A stretch of 64,000 nucleotides of DNA from UBA9653 sp014859835. Lineage in GTDB: Archaea; Thermoplasmatota; Thermoplasmata; UBA10834. A model generated the notes under the pieces. It searched no databases, was not told the origin of the DNA, and saw only the letters and a list, made by a program, of their open reading frames with translations. Location: NCBI GenBank assembly GCA_014859835.1, contig JACZKW010000104.1, forward strand, positions 52,326 to 116,325, in the 5' to 3' direction. Each line of letters opens with the position of its first letter. Within the stretch, counting starts at the first letter, position 1. The position numbers were made by a program, and so were the translations under genes. Shown here piece by piece: positions 1-7,892 of the stretch.

Positions 1-94
1 GGTGACTCCTGCAGCGGCGGATGCGCAGGATGTCACTAGTTTCGTGGTGCCTACGAGAAAACATTCATAGGCCCAGGCGCGTTGTCAAGAGCTT

Positions 95-2425
95 GTGTTC
101 CTAGAGCACAGGCTTATAAAACCATCCAGCGTGGAGCTTAGGGAGTACCAGGTCAATATCGCGAAGACGGCTCTCTCTGAGTCCACCCTGGTCGTCCTTC
201 CGACCGGACTTGGAAAGACTGTTGTTGCTCTAATCCTAGTGGCAGATAAACTGCTGGCAGGCGAGGGCAAGGTCCTGTTCATGGCTCCGACGAAGCCTCT
301 CGTCGAGCAGCATTCGAAGTTCTTGAGCAACTATCTCCTCGACATCGAACCCACTGTTTTCACCGGGGAGGTGCCCCCAGCTCGTAGGGGGGATCTTTGG
401 CGAGATAGCAGACTGGTCGTCTCCACACCACAGGTGATCGAGAACGATCTTAACGAGGAAAGGATCTCGCTGCGTGATGTTTCGCTCATCGTCTTCGACG
501 AGGCACACAGGGCTGTAGGAGATTATGCCTATGTGTCCATAGGAAAGAGGTTTGCGGAGACAGCTGGGCTCGCCTTGGGTTTGACCGCATCTCCCGGCTC
601 AGACGTGTCCAAGATCGCCGAGGTCTGTGAGAACCTGGCAATGACCAATGTGGAGATACGTTCAGAACTCGATGAGGATGTGGCCAGCTATACACAGGTT
701 GTCAAGACCGAGTTCATAGGCGTCGGGATGCCGGAGGATATGGGCAGGGTGATCTACCTACTCCAGAGGATAATGGACGAGCAGGTGGCGAAGCTATCGG
801 CCCATGGTTATCTCGATCCGAAGAAGCCACCTACCACCAGGGATCTCCTGGAAGCTGGGAAGGTGATTCGCGCCAAGCTGAACGTCGGGACCAAGAATTA
901 CCATCTGTTCCAGGATGCGAGCGCCCAGTCGCTGGCAATGAAGATGAACCATGGCATCGAACTGGCTCAGACGCAGGGAAAGGGGGCGTTGGAGAGCTAT
1001 TTCTCGAAGCTAGTGAAGCAGGGGGAGGAGAAGGGAGGGCCCAAAGCATCCAGGGATCTGATAAAGGATGCGAGGTTCCAGCAGGCCAGAACCCACCTGC
1101 ATAGCATGCAGAAGGACCACCCCAAGCTGGAGAAGATCGTCCCCATCCTGAGATCACAGTTCCGGAGCAGGCCGGATTCGAAAGCCATTGTTTTCACGCA
1201 TTACAGGGATACATGTGAGCTCCTCACGCAGAAGCTCACCGATGTGGAGGGGGTTCGACCGGTCAGGTTCGTCGGTCAGGCTAGCAAGGGAGAGGATCAT
1301 GGGCTCAACCAGAAAGAGCAGAAGGAGATAATCGAGGGGTTCCGTGCAGGGGTGCACAACGTCTTGGTAGCGACATCAATCGCGGAGGAAGGGTTGGACA
1401 TACCAGCTACGGATCTGGTGGTATTCTATGAGCCCGTCCCATCGGAGATACGCACGATCCAACGAAGGGGCAGGACTGGGAGGAAGCAGGCTGGAAGAGT
1501 CATCATATTCGTCACCCGGGACACCAAGGATGAGGCATATCTCTGGTCCAGTCGTAGAAAGGAGATGCAGATGCGGAAGGAGCTCGATTCGCTCAGGAGA
1601 AAGCTCAGGCAAAGGAGGGGGCTTCCGGATACACCTTATGCCAGACCAGGACTCTCCAGAGAGACTCTGGAGAAGATGATGTCACCGGACCTTCCGTCTG
1701 GACGGGAGGAACTGGCGAGGAAGGTTGCTGACCAGAAGGGGCAGAAGTCACTTGCACAGTATGAGGGGACGCGGAGGCCACCACTCGATATCGCAGTGTC
1801 GACCAGGATCAGGGAATCCGCGGTCGCCAAGGGGTTGGAAGATGCAGGATTCAATATATGCCACGATGCCACTGGTGGCGCCGATATTGTCATATCCGAA
1901 AGAGTCAGCCTGATCTTCAGAACGATTCGAGATTTCATAATCGGCCTGAATAGCGGCACGATCATCTCCGACCTAGACAGGTTGAGGGGGTCATCGCAGC
2001 ATCCGATCCTGGTAGTCCAGGGGGAGCAGGAAGGAGAAGGCGACAGGAGACTCAACTCCGCAATCTATGATTTCCTAAATGGACTCATTTCAAGGAACGG
2101 ATTGACGGTGCTATCGACTGCGAGCCCACAGGAGACCGCATCCGCGATCAAAACCCTTTACGGTCAGGAGAAACCAGACCTTGCTCACACATCGAGATCC
2201 AAGCAGACCTCATTCGATTCGCCTGGAGGGCATATGTTCCTCGTCCAGGGTCTCCCGAACGTGTCGGCTACACTCTCGACGAGGCTGATGAAACGATTCG
2301 GTTCACCCGATGCGGTATCTAGGGCTAGCGTCGAGGAGCTCATGAAGGTCGATGGAATAGCAAAGATTATTGCAGAAGGCATCCATAATAGTCTCCGGAA
2401 GATGGTTGGCGAGGAGTTGGACTGA
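95..2425 (+). CDS. hef: Hef-type helicase/XPF-nuclease protein, nuclease motif degenerate
   Basis: An SF2 helicase of the archaeal Hef (FANCM/XPF) family, which remodels stalled replication forks. Walker A PTGLGKT lies at residues 36-42 and the DEAH box at 135-138. The second helicase domain carries a QRRGRTGR motif. An ERCC4 nuclease fold follows at about 570-690 and tandem helix-hairpin-helix at about 715-770. The length of 776 aa matches full-length Hef. In the nuclease domain the Asp of the GD motif is seen (D597), but the positions expected to read Glu-Arg-Lys read Ile607-Phe608-Arg609, so cleavage activity is doubtful, as in eukaryotic FANCM. The start is GTG; an in-frame stop at 68-70 leaves no earlier start. 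The next gene begins 2 bases past its stop codon. Confidence 0.93.
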   Translation: MFLEHRLIKPSSVELREYQVNIAKTALSESTLVVLPTGLGKTVVALILVADKLLAGEGKVLFMAPTKPLVEQHSKFLSNYLLDIEPTVFTGEVPPARRGDLWRDSRLVVSTPQVIENDLNEERISLRDVSLIVFDEAHRAVGDYAYVSIGKRFAETAGLALGLTASPGSDVSKIAEVCENLAMTNVEIRSELDEDVASYTQVVKTEFIGVGMPEDMGRVIYLLQRIMDEQVAKLSAHGYLDPKKPPTTRDLLEAGKVIRAKLNVGTKNYHLFQDASAQSLAMKMNHGIELAQTQGKGALESYFSKLVKQGEEKGGPKASRDLIKDARFQQARTHLHSMQKDHPKLEKIVPILRSQFRSRPDSKAIVFTHYRDTCELLTQKLTDVEGVRPVRFVGQASKGEDHGLNQKEQKEIIEGFRAGVHNVLVATSIAEEGLDIPATDLVVFYEPVPSEIRTIQRRGRTGRKQAGRVIIFVTRDTKDEAYLWSSRRKEMQMRKELDSLRRKLRQRRGLPDTPYARPGLSRETLEKMMSPDLPSGREELARKVADQKGQKSLAQYEGTRRPPLDIAVSTRIRESAVAKGLEDAGFNICHDATGGADIVISERVSLIFRTIRDFIIGLNSGTIISDLDRLRGSSQHPILVVQGEQEGEGDRRLNSAIYDFLNGLISRNGLTVLSTASPQETASAIKTLYGQEKPDLAHTSRSKQTSFDSPGGHMFLVQGLPNVSATLSTRLMKRFGSPDAVSRASVEELMKVDGIAKIIAEGIHNSLRKMVGEELD

Positions 2426-2426
2426 T

Positions 2427-2684
2427 ATGGCAACCAACGAGTGCCCGAGGTGCAACAGCCCCTGCATCATCAAGATCGTTGCGGAATCCAGCGAAGAATG
2501 GTGCGAGGTAGATGTCTGCAAGATGTGCGGAAGCATGTATCCAAGAAAGAAGAATGCCAAATCCGCACAGACGAAGGGCGTGACCGCCAAGAAGAAGGCG
2601 AAAAAGTCCTCCAGGGCTAGCTCCAAGAGTCCGAAAAAGGCGGCAGCCAGGAAGAAGACGGCAAAGGGCAGAAAACCCAGGTGA
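2427..2684 (+). CDS. Small zinc-ribbon protein with Lys/Ala-rich basic tail
   Basis: An 85-aa protein. The N-terminal half carries two CxxC pairs (CPRC and CKMC) typical of a zinc ribbon. The C-terminal half is almost entirely Lys, Ala, Ser and Arg, resembling histone H1-like tails, which suggests nucleic acid binding. The start is the ATG one base after the hef stop, preceded by GAGGAG within the end of hef, so it is probably translationally coupled to hef. A longer reading from 2370 would overlap hef and adds no domain. The family is not recognised and the function is inferred from composition only. Confidence 0.7.
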   Translation: MATNECPRCNSPCIIKIVAESSEEWCEVDVCKMCGSMYPRKKNAKSAQTKGVTAKKKAKKSSRASSKSPKKAAARKKTAKGRKPR

Positions 2685-2760
2685 TTTCTGAGCCAGCATG
2701 CCCGTTGCGCAAGCAGCAACGTTTATGAACCCACTGTCCATACGAGGGAATTCGAGGATC

Positions 2761-3036
2761 ATGGAATTCAAGTTGATAGAGAAGAAGAAGGATAGCATCA
2801 GAGTGGAGATACTCGATGCCGACGAGACCCTCATAAACCCGCTGTTGCACGAACTGTTGCAGGACAAGAATGTCCAGAACGCAAGATACACAACAGGTCA
2901 CCCACAGCTGGACAAGCCAGTGCTGACCGTCATTGTCAAGGATGGAAAGCCCCAGGCCGCGCTCAAGAAGGCCGCCAAGGCTCTGGCCAACCAGTACCTC
3001 GAGACAAGGCAACTTGTCGAGAAGCAGCTGGGTTGA
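2761..3036 (+). CDS. rpoL: DNA-directed RNA polymerase subunit L
   Basis: The 91-aa RpoL (Rpb11-like) subunit pairs with RpoD in the archaeal RNA polymerase assembly platform. The dimerisation core NPLLHELLQ and the following GHP segment are typical of the family. The ATG at 2761 is chosen because RpoL proteins begin at MEFKL-like residues. An upstream in-frame ATG at 2698 would add 21 unrelated residues across a likely TATA element (GTTTATGAAC near 2721). The gene is followed at once by truD. Confidence 0.93.
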   Translation: MEFKLIEKKKDSIRVEILDADETLINPLLHELLQDKNVQNARYTTGHPQLDKPVLTVIVKDGKPQAALKKAAKALANQYLETRQLVEKQLG

Positions 3037-3080
3037 GCCGTACCGAAGCTTTTACATCCGGATGTCATTCTGAAGATCAC

Positions 3081-4361
3081 ATGAGAGAAAGCGAGCTGGG
3101 GCTAGAGGCGTTCCTCACTGAGGACCTGCCAGGCATCGGAGGCAGACTCAGGAATACTCCAGACGATTTCAAAGTCGATGAGATCTCCATAAAGCCTCCT
3201 GAAGACCCCGAGGGTCGTTTCGTGATTGCGCAGGTTTGGCACAGGAACTGGGAGGCGAACCGACTCGTCAGAAGATTGGCATCGAACCTCCATCTTGGAA
3301 GGAATCGTGTGGGGTTCGCAGGGACGAAGGATGGCAGGTCCGTAGCAACCCAGTTGATGTCTTTCAATGCGCCCCTGGAGGATGTGCAGGCCCTCACAAT
3401 ACCCGAGGTCGAGATAAGGGACGTGTACCGGGCCAAACGGATGATCTCGATAGGCGACCTCATAGGCAACAAGTTCGAGATCAGGGTATCGGAGCAGAAC
3501 CCCGCGGTCGATGTGCGGCGTATCTGCAAAGCGGTCGCCGACAGAGTCGAAGCCATCGGGGGATTCCCGAACTTCTTCGGCATCCAGAGGTTCGGATCGG
3601 TGAGACCTATAACGCACCTCGTCGGCAAGGACCTCACCAAAGGGGACATAGAAGGAGCGGTCATGCGCTATGTCGCGAACCCGTTGGACGAGGATTCTGA
3701 GATCAATGATGCCCGCAGAGCACTCCAAGAGACTCGGGATTTCGAACGGGCACTCGCCGAGTTTCCCATGAAACTCACATTCGAGAGGATGATGATCGGA
3801 CACATCAAGGAGCATCCAGGTGATTTCCTAGGAGCTCTGAGGAGACTACCCAGCAACCTCCTGATGATGTTCGTTCACGCATACCAATCATTTCTGTTCA
3901 ACGAGGTCCTGAGCGAGAGGATGAGGAGGGGCATCGCGATCGATGAACCCGTGGTCGGGGACCTGGTGCTGCCCCTCGACAAGAACGGGCTGCCGGACCA
4001 TGACAACCCGATTCCCGTCACTGAGGACAACCTGGAGAAGGTGCGGAGGAACGCGAGGGAGAAGAAGGCGTTCGTGAGTGGGCTATTATACGGGACCGAT
4101 TCCAGCTTCGCGGAGGGGGAGATTGGCGAGATCGAGAGGAAGGTCATAGAGGATGAAGGGGTCTCACGGATGGATTTCCAGATTGTGGGCCTGCGTGAAG
4201 CTTCATCCAAGGGGATTAGGCGAGAGTTGTTGGCGCTATGTAAGGACCTAGAGATCGAACACTTCGATGACTCGACAGTGTTCAAGTTCGCGCTGAACAA
4301 AGGATGCTACGCAACATGCCTGATGCGCGAATTCATGAAGACTGATATCTCCAAATACTGA
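3081..4361 (+). CDS. truD: tRNA pseudouridine(13) synthase TruD
   Basis: A 426-aa archaeal TruD, which converts U13 of certain tRNAs to pseudouridine. The catalytic Asp lies in GTKDG (D84). The family motifs GIQRFG and YQSFLFN are both present. Length fits archaeal TruD, which carries the extra TRUD insertion. The ATG at 3081 lies about 27 bp after a TATA-like CTTTTACAT (3050-3058), so the longer reading from 3033 is rejected. It sits directly behind rpoL, a transcription/translation housekeeping neighbourhood. Confidence 0.93.
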   Translation: MRESELGLEAFLTEDLPGIGGRLRNTPDDFKVDEISIKPPEDPEGRFVIAQVWHRNWEANRLVRRLASNLHLGRNRVGFAGTKDGRSVATQLMSFNAPLEDVQALTIPEVEIRDVYRAKRMISIGDLIGNKFEIRVSEQNPAVDVRRICKAVADRVEAIGGFPNFFGIQRFGSVRPITHLVGKDLTKGDIEGAVMRYVANPLDEDSEINDARRALQETRDFERALAEFPMKLTFERMMIGHIKEHPGDFLGALRRLPSNLLMMFVHAYQSFLFNEVLSERMRRGIAIDEPVVGDLVLPLDKNGLPDHDNPIPVTEDNLEKVRRNAREKKAFVSGLLYGTDSSFAEGEIGEIERKVIEDEGVSRMDFQIVGLREASSKGIRRELLALCKDLEIEHFDDSTVFKFALNKGCYATCLMREFMKTDISKY

Positions 4362-4414
4362 CAATGCTCACCCAACGGACCGAAGCCATTTTGTAGAGGG
4401 CATAGCGCTCATAG

Positions 4415-4612
4415 GTGTCGAGTGATTCTGTCGTGGCGAGGAACGATAAAAAGAAGAAGATGCGCAAGGTACTGACATGCCCACAGTGCGGCTCAGCAGA
4501 CCTATACTACGAAGCTGCCCTGATCACCGGGTACAAGTACCACTGCAAGAAGTGCAACTACATAGGCGCCTTCGTCGTCGAGAAAGAAATCGAAGAGAAT
4601 GGGTTTGATTGA
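4415..4612 (+). CDS. Small zinc-ribbon protein
   Basis: A 65-aa protein with a Lys-rich N-terminus and one zinc ribbon built from CPQC and CKKC. It resembles the small archaeal ribbon proteins related to transcription factors and RNA polymerase subunits, but no specific family is assigned. A GTG at 4415 is taken as the start; a second in-frame GTG at 4433 would drop six residues. It is convergent with pan, the two stops being about 40 bp apart. Confidence 0.65.
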   Translation: MSSDSVVARNDKKKKMRKVLTCPQCGSADLYYEAALITGYKYHCKKCNYIGAFVVEKEIEENGFD

Positions 4613-4651
4613 TGCCGCAAGCAGGGCCTCGGAGGATATCCGATCCGGCCC

Positions 4652-5875
4652 TCAGGCGAACATCGGGCCGGATTCCATCGCCTTCTGGTCATCCTCGTCG
4701 AGCACCTTGTTGATGGCCTTCTCGAAATCGACCATGGAGACAATGTCACGGCTCTCTCTTATGGCGAACATCCCGGCCTCTGTGCAGACGGCTTTGATGT
4801 CGGCACCTGTCGCACCATCAGACTTGGATGCCATCTCCTCGAGGTTGACCGACTCGTCGAGGTTCATACGTCGGCTGTGTATCTTGAATATCGCGGCTCT
4901 CGCCTCGTAGTTCGGAATCGGTATCTCGATGATCCTGTCGAACCTTCCGGGTCTCAGCAAGGCCTCGTCAAGTATATCGGGGCGGTTGGTGGCACCTATG
5001 ATCTTGACCTCACCCAATGGGTTGAAACCGTCGAGTTCGGCCAGAATCTGCATGAGTGTGCGTTGGACCTCGCGATCGCCGGAGGTTGCGAGCTCAAGCC
5101 TCTTAGCGCCCACGCTGTCCAGCTCATCTATGAACACGATGGACGGGGCCTTCTGCCTGGCGAGATCGAATAGTTCCCTCACCAGTCTGGCACCCTCTCC
5201 GATGTATTTCTGCACCAACTCCGATCCGACGAACCGGATGAATGTGGCATTGGTCTGCTTCGCGACGGCCTTCGCCAGGAGCGTCTTACCAGTGCCCGGT
5301 GGACCGACTAGAAGCACGCCCTTCGGCGGGTCTATACCCACTTTCTTGTAAAGCTCCGGTCTGAGAAGTGGGTCTTCCACGGCTTCCCGTATCTCTATGA
5401 TCTGGTCCTGCAAGCCTCCGATATCCTCGTAGACCGTATCCGGCTTCGCTATTATCTCGGCGCCGACTACGATGGGGTCCAAGGATGGGGGCAGAACGCC
5501 CATTACCGCAAGCGTCTGCTTGTTCAGAGCGACTCTGGCACCAGCTATCAACAAGTCGGATGATACGTAATCTGATGTGCTCACAACGAAGTCTGGTCCG
5601 GTCGAACTCTTGACGACTACCCGGCCGTCAGCGAGTATGTCCTTGATCTGACCTATTATGAGTGGTGGGGTCTTCAATCGCTCAAGCTCGGCTTTGAGTC
5701 TCTTGAGTTCCTTCTGAAGGCGAATGAGCTCACCTTCAACGAACCTCTTCTCGCCTTCGCTTCTGCGAGCTTCCTCTACGAGTTCGAGGTTACGCTCCTC
5801 AAGGACCGCAATTCTCCTTTGTATTCCTTCAAACATCTCAGCGGATTGGTCCTGTTCCAATATGATGCACCCCAT
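4652..5875 (-). CDS. pan: Proteasome-activating nucleotidase PAN
   Basis: A 407-aa AAA+ ATPase that unfolds substrates for the archaeal 20S proteasome. An N-terminal coiled coil spans about residues 12-68, followed by the OB domain, then the AAA domain with Walker A GPPGTGKT (191-198) and Walker B FIDE (248-251). The C-terminus ends Met-Phe-Ala, a Phe-for-Tyr version of the HbYX motif that opens the proteasome gate. The gene is transcribed divergently from mbf1 across a symmetrical promoter. No proteasome alpha or beta subunit gene lies in this window. It is a plausible partner for proteins tagged by the ubiquitin-like system at 42.9-45.2 kb. Confidence 0.96.
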   Translation of the reverse strand: MGCIILEQDQSAEMFEGIQRRIAVLEERNLELVEEARRSEGEKRFVEGELIRLQKELKRLKAELERLKTPPLIIGQIKDILADGRVVVKSSTGPDFVVSTSDYVSSDLLIAGARVALNKQTLAVMGVLPPSLDPIVVGAEIIAKPDTVYEDIGGLQDQIIEIREAVEDPLLRPELYKKVGIDPPKGVLLVGPPGTGKTLLAKAVAKQTNATFIRFVGSELVQKYIGEGARLVRELFDLARQKAPSIVFIDELDSVGAKRLELATSGDREVQRTLMQILAELDGFNPLGEVKIIGATNRPDILDEALLRPGRFDRIIEIPIPNYEARAAIFKIHSRRMNLDESVNLEEMASKSDGATGADIKAVCTEAGMFAIRESRDIVSMVDFEKAINKVLDEDDQKAMESGPMFA

Positions 5876-5909
5876 TTTTCATGTCAAATCCGAGCTGGCA
5901 ACGATATAA

Positions 5910-5930
5910 GGTTAAATACGCTATTTAGCC
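5910..5930. promoter_or_regulatory. Symmetrical divergent promoter between pan and mbf1
   Basis: An inverted repeat with arms GGTTAAATA and TATTTAGCC around CGC (8 of 9 positions match). Each arm reads as a TATA box. The + arm is centred about 47 bp before the mbf1 ATG and the - arm about 50 bp before the pan ATG, which fits starts of transcription near 5940 and 5901. It may be a pair of back-to-back TATA boxes or a regulator site overlapping both. Confidence 0.55.
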
Positions 5931-5961
5931 TTTGCTGGTTCACGCAAGAGGCTTGGTTTTC

Positions 5962-6450
5962 ATGATTTGTGAGATGTGCGGGAAGAACGTCACCTTCTGC
6001 AAGAAGGTGACCATCGAAGGCGTGCATCTTGAAGTTTGTACCGAATGTGCAAAATTCGGCACGGAAGCACGAAAAGAGAAGGGCAAAGAGGTCGCGGGAC
6101 CGAAACCGGTGATAACGCAGCGATTGGAGTCCCGGGAGAAGAGATCTCGACCGCGAGATATTTACGAAGGCGTGGAGAAGGATCTCGTCGACGATTATAC
6201 GGAACGCATCCGCGATGGTAGACAGGGCAAGGGACTGTCCCAGAAGGATCTGGCTGCACGCCTGAACGAACGAGTGACTATCATCAGCAAGATCGAGACC
6301 GGTGACATGAGACCTGACGAGAAGCTCATCGTCAAGCTTCAGAAGGAGCTAGGCATAGTCCTCAAGGAGAAGGTCTCGACCGTGGTGGCGGCCAAGGAAT
6401 CGGGTCCGAAGACCCTCACCCTGGCCGATCTGATAAAGATGCAGAAATGA
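5962..6450 (+). CDS. mbf1: Multiprotein bridging factor 1 (archaeal MBF1)
   Basis: A 162-aa transcription or translation-associated factor. The N-terminal zinc ribbon has Cys pairs C3/C6 and C26/C29, and a Cro/C1-type helix-turn-helix spans about residues 75-130, the standard archaeal MBF1 arrangement. The ATG at 5962 begins the family N-terminus MICEMCG; the reading from 5932 lacks support and lies at or before the expected transcription start. It is divergent from pan. Confidence 0.93.
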   Translation: MICEMCGKNVTFCKKVTIEGVHLEVCTECAKFGTEARKEKGKEVAGPKPVITQRLESREKRSRPRDIYEGVEKDLVDDYTERIRDGRQGKGLSQKDLAARLNERVTIISKIETGDMRPDEKLIVKLQKELGIVLKEKVSTVVAAKESGPKTLTLADLIKMQK

Positions 6451-6457
6451 TACGCCC

Positions 6458-6946
6458 TCATTCTGCGGAGGCATCCCTGCTCATGACCGCGGACATGGCT
6501 CTGTCCAGGTGAGACTTGTCGACCTGCAGTCCATACGATGATGCTACGAGCAATGCGGCGGGCTCGATATCGATACCAAGCAGCTCCTGCTTCTTGTTGA
6601 CCTTGGACACGACCTCTCTCTTAGGCACGGATTTCGTTCTCACGATACTCTCCACTATCTCGGAGAATAGATCCTGGGAACGCTTCGCACCCATCGTTAT
6701 GACGTCTGAGCTCGGTTTGAAATCAAGGGGCACCTCGGCAGATGTCCAATCAAAGGTCGGCATCAGGCTGCCGTTCTTCTTCTCCAAGAATCCATCCGAG
6801 AGCCCTGCATCCATCAGTTTCTGGGCATCCTTCGGAGAGAACCATCTCATATCCATCGATGCCGAGAACACAAACTCGCGCTCCGACAAAACATCCTTAC
6901 CCTTGCGCTTGTAAAGGACCGCGATACTCTTCTGCAAATCATTCAT
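6458..6946 (-). CDS. DUF2240 family protein
   Basis: A 162-aa protein matching the archaeal DUF2240 pattern: an N-terminal segment around LSEREFVFSASMDMRWFSP, then a conserved L-x-PTFD block near residues 60-66. No function is established for the family. Its start overlaps the end of the HisA-like gene by 8 bp, so the two are translationally coupled. It is convergent with mbf1, with only 7 bp between the stops. Confidence 0.8.
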   Translation of the reverse strand: MNDLQKSIAVLYKRKGKDVLSEREFVFSASMDMRWFSPKDAQKLMDAGLSDGFLEKKNGSLMPTFDWTSAEVPLDFKPSSDVITMGAKRSQDLFSEIVESIVRTKSVPKREVVSKVNKKQELLGIDIEPAALLVASSYGLQVDKSHLDRAMSAVMSRDASAE

Positions 6947-7544
6947 TCGTTACCATGCTCCCGAAATCCTCTGTTACGATGTAGTCGACCTCAAGACGTT
7001 CCAGTGCCGGTTGGTCGGTCATCGTCGCGAAGACTCCAAGGGTGAATCCGAGCTCCCTCTTGGCCTTAGATGCATCTTCGGCCAGTTCCCACGGGACGAG
7101 TACGTTGGATATCCCTATCTCCAACACGTCCCGAGAAAGGTCGAAGATGGCCCTGCCAGCGATTGAGGGGTCAAAACTCACGATCCCATCCCGGTAGTCT
7201 GCTTTGAAGGTAATGTTCTCGGACAACTTAAATGCTATCCCAAGCTCTTCGAGGCTGACGAGTGTTGCGGTGCCGACGACGGCGTTCTCCGCGCCCGTTA
7301 TGAGCAGGTCTATGACGTTCTGACCGAACCTGAGCCCACCCTCATACATCGTGGGTATTCCTTCACATATCTCGCGCGCGACGTCGAGCTGAGGCTTGTT
7401 CTTTGTGATTCCGTCAACATCAGACAGGTACAACATGTCGAATTTATCGGAAAGCTGCGCGACGATATCTTCTGTCGACCCTTTCGGGTACGCGCGTCTC
7501 AGAAGGCTCCGACCATCCAATGTCATGCTCGGAATGATTCTCAT
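6939..7544 (-). CDS. HisA/proFAR-isomerase-related TIM-barrel protein (COG1411-like)
   Basis: A 201-aa half-barrel-type protein related to HisA/HisF. It shows the N-terminal strand MRIIPSMTLDG and a phosphate-binding GTATL loop late in the protein. Family members occur in archaea outside histidine operons, and no histidine genes are nearby. The ATG at 7544 is chosen because the family starts there and a TATA element (GTTTATCTATG near 7578) sits about 34 bp upstream. A longer ORF from 7607 exists but would span that TATA box. It is coupled to the DUF2240 gene downstream. Confidence 0.72.
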   Translation of the reverse strand: MRIIPSMTLDGRSLLRRAYPKGSTEDIVAQLSDKFDMLYLSDVDGITKNKPQLDVAREICEGIPTMYEGGLRFGQNVIDLLITGAENAVVGTATLVSLEELGIAFKLSENITFKADYRDGIVSFDPSIAGRAIFDLSRDVLEIGISNVLVPWELAEDASKAKRELGFTLGVFATMTDQPALERLEVDYIVTEDFGSMVTNE

Positions 7545-7805
7545 GAACAAGGAGCCGCAGAAGGTCTCCACATAGATAAACGTGACCGCATCGAATGGAT
7601 TTGACATGATTCATACCAGATAACCGGGATAGAGATATGATGCAAAACCGATGCCCTCGAGCCAAGTAATAGACCCTTTGAAATCGGCTTCCTCGTAATC
7701 GATGACAATGATTAGACCATATCTTGAGACCACGATGAAAATAATGGGATCGCAGGAACTGGATGATTCGAACTCATTCTAACCACCGAATACAGAAGTA
7801 GCAAC

Positions 7806-7860
7806 GGTTATATAGAAGCACTAACATATACGAACTCCTAACCCCGCGATAGGGGGGAGG
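7806..7860 (+). promoter_or_regulatory. Thermosome promoter and leader hairpin
   Basis: TATA box GGTTATATAG at 7805-7814 with transcription expected near 7836. The leader would then begin with ACCCC-GCGAT-AGGGG, a five-base-pair stem (7841-7855) followed by GGAGG. A clean GCGGAGGT ribosome site precedes the ATG at 7893. A weaker TATA-like ACATATACG lies at 7824. The rest of 7608-7892 holds no convincing gene. Confidence 0.5.
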
Positions 7861-7892
7861 AACTGGTCAATCCAGATTGATTAAGCGGAGGT

